64,000 bases of DNA from Leptasterias polaris (lineage: Eukaryota; Echinodermata; Asteroidea; Forcipulatida; Asteriidae), in the NCBI GenBank assembly GCA_037783415.1, contig JAZGTN010000061.1:62001-126000 (forward strand). Direction: 5' to 3'. The notes beneath the pieces were generated by a model that was not told where the DNA came from, ran no database searches, and saw only the letters and a program-made list of their open reading frames with translations. The position numbers and the translations under genes are program-made. How positions within the stretch are numbered: the first letter of the stretch is position 1; every line of letters starts with the position of its first letter. Below are positions 1-12,000 of this stretch, piece by piece.

Positions 1-3000
1 AACTCTTTCTCAGCATAATCATTAGTGTGTTTTGGCCGAGGCAGTCAAGCGCATCGTGAACTCATGTCATGGTGACTGTCATCAGGATGTGGGTTCGCAT
101 CCCTATCATGACATTTGTGCCCTTGAGCAAGACACTTAACTATAATTGCTTACCATCATTACCCCCGGTAAATGGGTACCTGCCAGCAGAGATGTTTCTT
201 GAGAGTAACTTAGCTTAATGCGCTTCTTACTTAGCAGCACAGGCTGATTAAGATGGTTTAAGGAAACAAATAAATGGAGAATTGACCGGGGTAATAATGT
301 TCAAGCACAATGAGCATAACTGCATGACAGATTAGGCAAAAACAATAAAATAAATAAACAAACATAAATTAATGCACAAGCCCGAGTAGAAGACCGTTAA
401 ATACAGCACTTGCGGTCCGTATCAAATGAGACCAAAGGTCGAGTCCGATATGGGATGCATATATATCTTTATTCCACCCAAATGTGCGTGATAACGAATT
501 TATCGTCCAGTCAGCAACTTCAGAAAAATTTTAAGGATAAAACTCAAACAGAACAAAAAAGTTCCTTCATTTTTTATTCAGGTGTGATATTTGGCCTTTG
601 GAAAAAAGTAGGGCAAAGTAGTAAATGGGCTGGTCTACATGATTGGACTTTTATATAGTTTCTATGCTGTTTAATAACCATTTTGCCAGCCCTTCTGAAG
701 GGGGGGGGGGGGACGGAAATCAGACCTAGGAAGTAGGAAGACTATCATGCCTGTTTATTTAACTTGTCATCAGGTTTCAACCAAGCCCATGCAAACACCT
801 TCCATAAATGAATAATCTACTCTAGGCACTACAAATCTGAAAGCTGTTTACTCATAAATTGTTACGCCACACAGAGCTGCCAACATTTGCATCTTGTAAT
901 CAGGGAGATTTTGACCAATCAGGGAGATATTAAGAATTGCATTAACGTAATGGGGAACAAAGTTTCCATAATCAGGGAGATTGTCAAATTTATTCATCAG
1001 AACATGGAAAGATTGGTTTATTTTCAGTGAGCTTTCTGCAGAATCAGGGAGAAATGGCAGCAGTGCATGATAAACTGCAAATCTACTGTGCTTCCGCTGT
1101 GATGATCCACTGTAAAAAAAAAAGGGTAAAAATTACCCAACTTTTTACCCAACGTTGGTTCAAATATCAGCCCCACCAGTATTGGGGCAATTATTGCCCA
1201 ACAGCCGTTGGGTAAACCATTTACTAAATTATTGGGCAAACCCAACTACACATAGTTGGTTAATTCTAATTACACAGCTGTTGGATATGCTTTGGATACC
1301 ATTTATTGGTTAAAAGTATTTGTTCATATACTGGGCACTTTTCAACCAACTGTTATAGTGAATATTTTATTGAATTATTGGGCTTGTTTAAAGTATATAT
1401 CCATTCATTGGTAATTTTTTTCACCAATTGTTGGTAAATGTTGTATCCAATTATTGGGATTGTTTAAATTTTTGTGATAAGTCGTACAACCAGGCATATA
1501 AACGATCTTTTCCACAATGGCAATCGGTGGCGAACTGTGCCCTTGGCGTCTCTCTCACAAACGTGAGGTTGCCCAGTAGTTTATAGATGCCTTGGAAGGT
1601 TAGTTTTTAACTAAATAAAGTTTGTTTCCAGTTCAGTTGTTGTACACAGTCGTGACAGTTGCAGTGCAAGCAATGCAGTGATAGTTCCATGCATGTATTG
1701 TCTTACATGTACATGTACATGTACTACACACACATACAACACAACATACACGCATACATGCCACGGGACGCGGCGTTGCACATAACGGCATGATAAAACT
1801 GAAAATAATTCAACGGTAGTGTCACTGTGTTGCTTGCTCTGCAACTGTCACGACGACTATGTACGACTGAATAGGAAACACAACTTCATTTTTAGTTAAA
1901 AACTAACCTTCAATGTGGATCTATAACCACTGGGCAACCCCGCTCGTTTAAGAGAGACGACACAGTCACAGCCACTCCTCCACTCGCCATGTTGGAAAAT
2001 ATCGTTTTTATGCTTTTAATGCACACACACGGCGTTTGGCGGGAACAATGCCCAACTTTGGGGTAAAATGTGCCCAGTTCTTGGACAACTCTTTGATCGT
2101 AGTGCGCATGATCGGACGATTTTGCCCAACTAATGTGTATAATTTTTACCAACAATCGAGATTAATTAAAATTACCAAAAAGTTGCCCAATACATAAGCA
2201 AAAGTGTAACCAACAATTATGATGAATTCAGATTACGAAATATTTGCCCAACACTTGCCCAACTTTTGTTCCGCTTCTTATACAAAAAATGGGCAAACAA
2301 AATGTTTGCCCAACAACACCAATTATTGCTTTCGTTGGGCAATTGTCGACCAATAATTGTGGATGTTACTTTGCCCAACAAATGATTTGACCAACGTTTT
2401 TGCAGTGTCGGCATATATAACCTGCAAGAAGCGTCTATGTGTTGTTATTGGGGCAATAATATAAGGAGCTTTGAGGGGCCTGTTTGGCGTAAAAAGCGCA
2501 CAATAAATTCACATATTGTTATTACAGAACCATCATTATCCACACTCACCTCATAGTCAAACAGAAACCCGTTGCCTTCCTTGTACATTTCCTTCTTCTT
2601 GCCGACATAATCTTTGAACTCTGACAAGGGAATCGGGAAAGGAGCCGTAAATTGCTTCTTTTTGTTAAACGGCTTCAGTCTGGCTGGTGTAGAGGCTGGT
2701 GTAGAGGGTGGTGGAGTGGCTGGTGCAGTGGCTGGTACAGTGGCTTGTGCAGTGGCTAGTGCAGTGGCTTGTGCAATGGCTGGTGCAGTGGCCAGTGTGG
2801 TTGAAGTAACGCCATCAGTGGCAACAACACTGTATGGATTTTCTGGTTCTGACGAAATTTTGCTTCGTCCCACTCCTGCTAACAAAACGAATTCCAGACA
2901 TGTTTGACTAAGAAGGTGTCAACAAAAATCATGTGCAGAACTTGTTTATAATGTATGTATTGTTTGATCAATCTTTTGTAGTTTAGATGCTTCAACACAT

Positions 3001-6000
3001 CTCAATTTTTCGTAGCTGCCAATGACAAAATATGGTCCGGACTTGACAGTTTTGTTAAACATAGTTGCACTTCGGCCGTTGGTGGCATGTCAAAATGACA
3101 AACTATGACGTCATCTGTGAGGTGTTGCTTTGTATTGCAACAAAGCAACTTTACAAAAGCAGATTTCGGCCGTTGGTGGCGTGTCAAAATGACAAACTAT
3201 GACGTCATCTGTGAGGTGTTGCTTTGTATTGCAACAATGCAGCTTTACAAAAAGCAGATTTCTGACGTTGATGGCGTGTCAAAATGACAAACTATGACGT
3301 CATCTGTGAGGTGTTGCTTTGTATTGCAACAAAGCAGCTTTTACAAAAGCAGATTTCTGCCGTTGGTGGCGTGTCAAAATGACAAACTATGACGTCATCT
3401 GTGAGGTGTTGCTTTGTATTGCAACAAAGCAGCTTTTACAAAAGCAGATTTCTGCCGTTGGTGGCGTGTCAAAATGACAAACTATGACGTCATCTGTGAG
3501 GTGTTGCTTTGTATTGCAACAATGCAGCTTTTACAAAAGCAGATTTTCCATGAATAAAAATTACTTGTTGAGGGATAACATGAAAGAGAGAGTTTTTTAC
3601 TGAGAAGCAGCAGAGAGAGGTGTTCAAAATTGTGACCTTTTACAATTTAAAAACTGGTCTAAAACTTGTTAAAATGATTTTCGGCAAAGATCACTTGTTG
3701 CTGTTGTTGAAAAACCCCACAGTTATTGTCATCTACCCACTTGACTTGTCCAAGGTTTAAAAATATGTGTTTAGTTTAAAATCATATTGATAGAATTTAC
3801 AAAAAACTGTCGGTAGAAAGTGGCTCAAAGTAAAACTGTTTAGGGCAAGTGTATACTTTGAAAACCTGTTAGCCCAAAGTAAAATAAATTTTCAACTTTT
3901 TTTAGCTTATTAGTTTGACAAAATCAAGAAGTAGGTAGGAACTGTTTTTGTTTATGATAGACACACAGGGATGACAGTCATTGCTGACAGAAAAACTAGG
4001 ATCCAAAAGTTATGATGTTAAAATGACAAGATGCTAACTTTTGCAACCCCAGTGGAGTTCTAGATTTCAAGGAGTCTCTGGGAACAGTATTCTCAGCACT
4101 AGAGAAGTAGATCAAGGAGCAGGATTTCTTTTTAATGTTTGAAGAAAACAACAGCAATGCTTTTCGCTCAGGCAGATGTATGAAAGCCTAAAGTCAGATT
4201 AAAGTCTAAAAGTTATCATCCTTACAGACAAACCTACACATTATTTTGTTTCCAAGTCAGGTTTCCTCTTGGCTTGTGAGCTACGGTGATCATAGTTCAC
4301 TTATAAAGGCTTCATTGGTTTCATTATCAGAAATAATAATAAAAGGGATGTAAGTTATGACCTACCATTTACAGAGTTGAAAGAACGATGCACTGAGCTG
4401 CTGTTACGCCTTTTCTTCCTCCTGTCAAAGGTACAGTTAACAAAAATAATGAATAGATGAATAACTGTTACGGTATTAGCTTTCATTAGTTAGTTCTTTT
4501 ATTCATTTGAAATGGTAAAATAGTAACCTGCTTAGCTTTGCTCAGCAGAAATTGATACTTTTCTGCTTAAGCAGCTCTCTGATATTGGGCCCTAATTTCA
4601 TAGAGCTGCTAAATACAGATATTTGCTTAGAACCAGAAAATTATGCTAAGCACACTCAGGTTACCAGTCAAAATTGCATTTCACATGTGCCTACTGTGAC
4701 TGGCTCCCTACTTATTTCTGCTTAATAGAAAATTGTTAAGCAACAGTTTGGGCCCATGTTTTTGATTTGAACATTTTTATCTCTCATTGAGGATCACTAA
4801 ATTGTGAAAATAATAATTACCTTATTTGGAAGATCAAAGCAGCTGTAATACAAATCAAGACAAGCAGCATCAATGGAACCACAATCGCAGCTACCGAAGG
4901 GCTCGCTGTACCTTCAGGCACTGTCAAACAAAGATTATATTGTTTAAGTTTTTGAAACAAAACTATTATTGTTTCTAATAATCTATTGATGTTAAAATTA
5001 ACATCTTCGACATCAATAGAAAACTAATTAGGTAACTAATGTGTAATTTATTGTAAAAGGGATGACACTGAAAAAAAACCAAAAAACAGTTCAGGATGCA
5101 AAGTTCAGTTTTATTCAAAATCTGGCTGCTCAGTTGTTTGTGAGCTTTCCAATTAAGACCAAAAATGCTATGATGATATTTTCACAAACTTGGACAATAA
5201 TGTATCTCATAATTTTACCTTATACAAATTAACTGATGTGGCGAAGCTGAGTGAATAAAAAAGGTAGACAATGCACGAACCAAAAACATTCAATATTTGT
5301 TTTATAACTCACACATCCTTGTCAGTTGATATTTCATTCACAATAAATACAAAACAGACATGGACCCTCGTCCACCCCTCATTCGGAAAATTCTCAAAAC
5401 CCTTTCTAAACAATGTGGACGACTCCATGTAGACACCAACCTTGTCCGTCGTGACACAATTGCCTTTGACCTTAGAGAATGATTATTTGGAAATGACCCT
5501 ACAAGCGTCCAAATCGTCCTATATTTATCCATGTAGGACTCAAATATTTTGTACTGACGCAGCAGTATACATGGCAAAATAAAGGATGAAACGTGACATG
5601 TGTCCACCATTCAAATGACAAGGATCTGTGAGCAATAATACAATATGATGCATTGTCTGGTACCCTAGGAATGATAGCTTTTATTTTTATTTCACATAAA
5701 GGTACCAGACTATTGTTTTCCTTCCTGCATCAGTTTGAATAGCCTTGGTTGATATAAAGCAAAATTGTCACAATACGATCAAGATGAGTTGGTCAGCAGT
5801 AAATTACCTTCAACTCTGAGCGGCTCACTCCACTCAACGGCATAGTTCTAAGAAAAATGAAGAGAGATGTAACGACAACAGAACTTTAGCTTGTATCAAA
5901 CTCATGTTTTATTCAACCACGTTTTAATTAGGGAATAACAGTGTGGGGAGCCGGTTTTCATTGCGTGGTAATGACCGGGTTGGTGGCTGGCCGCTGTTAA

Positions 6001-9000
6001 TGGACCAAGCCGAAGGAAAAGGGTAATAATCATCAGAATTTGTGATTTTTCCTTCGTTGTTAATTTTGGAAATGTTCCAATCATGTTCAAGGGCCATTCT
6101 TTTGGCTGTTCACTTTTGCGGGGCTCCTAGTCCCTTGCACTTAATTAACTATATCAGTATAATGGAGATCAAAGACTATGTGCATATTTTGAAGAACCAG
6201 ACTATGCGCTTAAGCACCATAAATAGAAACACTTTGGTTGGTGTACGGCTTTATGCTTTGCATGGTTTCATGCACGTCCCAGCTACCTTAAAATGATACA
6301 TTGTCTGCGCGTTTACGCAAACGCATGGTATGCGCGTACACGCGGCACCATCTGTCCTTGTCAAAACAACCAAAAACAATACGCGCAAAGAAAACAGTTT
6401 TGATAGTTTCTGCACAACAAGCACGGTGCAAATATAACTTTTACACAACGTGCTTGTTTAGGGGCCATTTGTTTGATAGTTTACAGAGCCGGTCATTATG
6501 TTAATACACCCCCACGTGACCAGTCTTCGACCAATCAGAATGGATAAACTGTCCAAGGTATTTATTAATTCTTCATAAAATCTGAAGCACTTCTTTTATT
6601 AGTAAGAACAACAGCAATAAGCCTATAGACCCTCAGACTACAGAGACAGTTGCTATGTCAAATAGTTTGGGGCAAGCCTATATATAACCTCCAGATGAAC
6701 ACCCTGGTACCATTGTGCCAAACATATTCATTCAAAATGGTGTGATCGCCGTCTCTTACGTATACATTAGGGACCAATCATTTCCATATTTAAAAATCAA
6801 ACCTATTATATTTGAATTTAATTATTATAGATTTGAATTCAAATTGAATAGGTTTTAGTTTAAATCTAATAGGTTTGATTTTTAAATCTGAAAACGATTG
6901 GTTCCTAACTACAATCCTAAAGATTAACTTTAAAATCTCTTACATTTAGAGTGTAACTACGTAAAAGCTTGCCCCGAATCATGTGATGTAACAACTGCCT
7001 CAATAGCCTGAGGAATTCAAATTTAAGCCGTAACTTGTGATAAAGCAAGTCATTGTGCCAGACATTACTCAAATCTAACTAAAAATGGCTTGTGTGGCAG
7101 AGAGAAGGCACATGTTGAATTGGTGCAAGGGTTCATAATGTCATATTGTTTGTAATAAAGAAATAAAAAATAAAAGGATCACCGATTCAGAAACCCTACT
7201 GACTGATCCAAGATAGATGTCATACTGAGTGTTGCTTTCCAGGGGTTTGTTTTCATTATTTCCCTGTGTTTCTCCGTCACCCACAGTGAATGTTGCAGGG
7301 AGATCCTTCTTAGGTAACTCTGCAGCTATATAATCAAGAGTTGGTGCAGTGGATCGTTGGTACCTCGATCTCCTGGTGTCTCTTCTAGTGACTGTCTTAA
7401 CCTGTCGTACACCAACTTGCACGCCTCTACACAATACACACAAATAGTCATTGAGTAAGTAAAAAAAAAAAATTCAGTGGTTCTGTAACATTGTTGGAAT
7501 TTTTTTAATTTTAAGCAATTTAATTTTTTTTCAATACCACTCCGAGGCAGTTTTGAAAACTATAATTTTTCTTAATTTTTTTGAGCAAGTTAGTTTTTTT
7601 CAAAAACTAAAATGATGCTTCATTAAAGAACTCATTAAAGAAGATGAACGAGACAAACTGAATGATGGTGCAGGGTATTCTATCGATTGATTTTAAGAAA
7701 TGAAATTTGAAATGCTGAACAAAACATCATTGAATGTGACCTTTTAACTGGTCCTCTTTGGAATGTACAGACCCATTTGTTGTTAATCTACAACATCATG
7801 TTGAACATTTTGCTCTGGAAAATATCAATGAATGACATTTTAGCAATAATAATAACAATAATAGTAATAAATAGTTCTTATATAGCGCATTTTATAATAG
7901 CGTATCAGCACGCTTTACATTAGTGCCCTGGTCATTGGGCCAATAAAATTCCTTAAATCTTTCTCAGCTCCCTGGGGAGTATACAGCCCAAGCTGTCGTG
8001 GCACTCCGAAGCTTTTTCATACACAATATCAATCTCTACCCTCACAAGTACCCATTTATACCCCCGGTGAAGAAAAGCAATTACAGTAAAGCATCTTGCT
8101 CAAGGACACAAGTGTCATGACTGGGATTCGAACCCACACTCAGATGATCTAACCACAAAGAGTTTGATGCTCTAAACTGCTCGGCCCGACAATGTACGAT
8201 TATTAAAATGTTTTAACGCGAGGTAGAGACTTGTAATATTTTCTCCCACTTTCATATAAGGACTCTATTGCAAAATGAGTGACTAACTACATTTGACTAC
8301 ATTTGACTTTAGAGTCCCTCTTTTAATGCTGAGAAAAGTGTGATGTCACAATACAAATCACTATGGTAACATTGACAACTTTTCAAAAGATGTATATTTG
8401 TGACAGTTCTAAAATGTCAGGGAGCTTTTGGAAAAAGTGTCAACAGCACTAGAGTAGTAGACCAAAGAGCAGAATGTCTTTTTATCTATGGAAAATACAA
8501 GCTACTTTTTCATCAGCAGGCATAACAAGTCTAATTTCAGATACAGGTTTAAGAAAGTATCTTCCCTAATTGTACAAAGGATTCAAATGAATACCAGGCC
8601 TGGATATTCATCTTTGAACGGGCAAGGCCAAGACCAGTGGGAAATGTCCTCTGTGGCCTCCGTGTAATTCCAGGTTTAAACATCATTTGCATCATTTCAA
8701 CTTACGTAATGTACTGTGACGAGGATGGAAGATTCAAAGGTATAGTGACTGTGGAAGAAGTCAATTCTGTGATATCTTTTTGAGATAGCTGGGTCGGAGC
8801 AGGAAGATCTGTAAAGTCAAAGAAATATTTGTACCCAGGGAACATTTTCTATACAAAGAATCATAAGGGGGCGTCTCAAAATGTCAACAGAGATTCTGGT
8901 GGTCCAGTGGATCGCTGAAGTGTGCCTATCGGGAACATTCTTTTGCGCCTAGAATGTGCCTGACTTTTGAGACAGTCCCAAACAAGAAGATGCCACAATT

Positions 9001-12000
9001 GTGAAATACCAATACAAAACAATAGGTCTGCATTTTTGTAAAATTAAAATGTTACTATTAATGACTTGGATATATCAAAACAGCTGCCTTTGCAGTTTAT
9101 ATCACTATTGTCAACAAAACAAAGTCTTACAATTAAATGTTTAACTTTTGATCAAACACTGGAAATATTTCTGTACCTGTAATTTTCGACTGATATTACG
9201 GTCTCCATCAGCAGGATGACCTGGATGTAGCATCCGTGACCTGTTGGACACGTGATCCCAGCACCGCATTGTTTAAAGTTACATGTAAGAATGCAGGAGT
9301 CCATAACAACATTTAAACTAAATTGTGATTTGAATGCAATGTCCCACAATACCTGTCTCAACTGCAGTAAAAGCTTCTAGTGTTGTTTTCTCTCCAACAC
9401 CAACACTGTTGAAACCTTTCAGTCGGAATTCATATTTTGTGGATGGTTCTAAACCGCTAATGTTATGGTGCATATCTGGTGGTTCTATATCGACTCCTTC
9501 GAATGACTTGTTGGGACTAAAGTTGGTGTCGTAAGGTTTTGCCAGTACTCTGTATGAAAGCTGTACATTGTTTTTAAAATAGAAAATAAAAAAAGACACT
9601 GATAAATACTTCATATTAACTTTTACACTTGACATCGCTACAAGTTTAATTGAGGCTTCAAGTAAATTTAAGTGAGGTTTCCAGTATATTTAATTGAGGT
9701 TTCAAGATAATTTACTAATTAAGGTTTAAAATAAATTTAACTGAGGCTTCACACAAATTTAATTGAGGTTCCAAATAATCTAATTGAGGTTCAAAGTATA
9801 TTTATTTGAGGTTTCAGGTAAATCTTATTGAGGTTTCAAGTAAATTTATTTGAGGTTTCAGGTAAATAATTTGAGGGTTCGAAGTAAATTTATTTGAGGT
9901 TTCAAGTAAAGGTTTCAAGCTCTTACACTAGATGCATGTGGTTAGTCTTAGTACTTGTTATTTAGACAAATAGATCTAGAGTGCATCTCTGGTGATGATT
10001 TACTAATTGAGTCATCATCAAAATATCAGCTGCTGTGTACGTGACCACAAGCAGAGCTGACTAATTTAAGCCAGCCCCTTATAATATTGTTAACTGAATT
10101 AACAATAGTGTATAGCTGCTAAATATTCCCCAAGGGCAGGATGACATTGTATGTGCAGTGGTGGAAGAACGTTTGATTCCTTTAAGCTCAGAGACAGTGC
10201 AACAAGGTAGCACATTTCCAACCTTTGGTGTGTCTTGGTAATACACCGATGTGTGCAAAGCACTGTATACTCAGTACTTTGCAAAACAATTAAACTGCTG
10301 TTTTGTACTACAATGAACACACAAGAACATAGCAGTAATAAAGTTACTGTTGTAGAATAATGATTATTTTTTTATCAAGTACTGAAATATTGATGATTGG
10401 ATAAAAACTTACTCTATATTTAGTTATAACACCATTTCTTTGCCCACAGGGTATTTCATTCCAGCTAACTGCAACACTATGCTTCGTTGTTGAAGTATTC
10501 CTGAATTCTGTTGGCGATCCGGTTGGCTCTACAATAGTAATTCAAACACTAAACATCAAATTGATTTCTACATCCTTATGCACAAAATTTGATATTGGGG
10601 ATTTGTGCATAAAAGGGTTGGCGCATCGATCTAAACCTGCACATTTCTTCAATATTCTCTCTGCACCTTCAGACCTACGGGTCACAGTATTAGTCACTTT
10701 TGAGGATCCCTTGGTTTCATTACCAGAAAGATTTAAAATGAAATATAAAAAATGAATAAATTAACAGCAAGTTAAATCTATCCTGTTATTTGTTCGTATT
10801 ACTAGGGGTAATTTACAGGCAACCAGTCCAAGGTAATCTCTAAGGAGAACGACATTCACCCTAAAACGTTCCTTTAATTTTTTTTGAGACATCGACGTAT
10901 TTTAGGGACTAGGCTCTTGCATCTGAAGTGTTGCTTTTGCATGCAGAATAGTTTGTTGCCTCTAAATTGTCTGTGAAAGTTGCCAAGTGTCACATGGGCC
11001 TTAGTTACATCACACATGTGCAAAGTTGATTCTACTCCAGAATCCAAAGCTGTCACACTTTGCCTGAAATTTTACCTTAAATCACTCATCTCATAGGAGT
11101 TTCTTATAATTATTAGCAAAAGATCATAATTCTGCAAAGTCCAAGAGATTTAAAAAAACACGTGTAAGCAAAGTCAAATGATTAAATTTTTTATCACATA
11201 CATCCTCAAAGAAAAACCAGCTCAATTTACTGCCTAAAATAGGCTTCTTGTACTCAGCGAGAATCCAAATTTTGAGAGGAATGATAAAATAATGACATCT
11301 CTGCCTTGCGGCCGATTTCACAAAGAGCTAAGACTGATCTAAACTGTGTATCAATCTTAACTGCTAAGCAAAGTGTGATGTCACAATACAAATCACTATG
11401 GTGATATTAAAAACTCCTTTTAAGATTATTAGTGCTTTGTGAAATCTAGCCCCAGGAGTTACAGATTTCAAGGGGCTTCCTGGAACAGTATCCACAGAGA
11501 ACAGTTGCTAGAGAAGTAAATCAGAAGAGCTTGAATTTTTTTATATCTGTAGAATGAAATGGGTATTATCTCCACCAGGCAAACATAAAGAAGTCTGAAT
11601 TCAGTTAAAAGTCTGAAAGTTCCCATCCCTAGCAGCTGTTAGATAATCTCCGTTCAAGAACTTACTTTTTTCAGGTGTTGTGTGTTCGATATAAATGTTC
11701 TCCTGAAATTCACCAAGTCCTGCCTCATTCCTGGCACGAACACGAACCATGTAGATTGAATTGGCCTCTAAAGAAGATTCTGGATGTGGCAAAGTAGACT
11801 GTCTCAATGTTGTGTTGTGTAAAGTTTGAAATTCACCATCCTCCTCTTGGCAAAGAACTCTCTTAACCAGTTGATACTGTATAGCATAATCAATGACAGG
11901 GCACTTGTTTTGAGGAGCTGGCCATGTAATGGATCTGCTTGAATCTTGCACAGAGCCGACTTGATAGTCTACCGATACAGGAGCTGAAAGGATGATATAC

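Larger units (their letters stand above)
1..7059. repeat. Left copy of a >=7-kb near-identical duplication
   Basis: Matches 58241-64000 base for base apart from about ten substitutions, a few small indels and the 1.3-kb transposon at 1108-2407. Both ends are cut by the window edges, so the true unit is larger. Contains exons 14-17 of copy A. Confidence 0.97.

Noticed and set aside
1610..1844. Minus-strand frame inside the CACTG element as a transposase
   Set aside because: It is only 77 codons over a hairpin and CA repeats, with no DDE-type motif.
2614..2907. Plus-strand frame rich in Val-Ala-Gly opposite exon 17
   Set aside because: Shadow of the Ala/Thr repeat on the minus strand; the same holds for 59563-59856.
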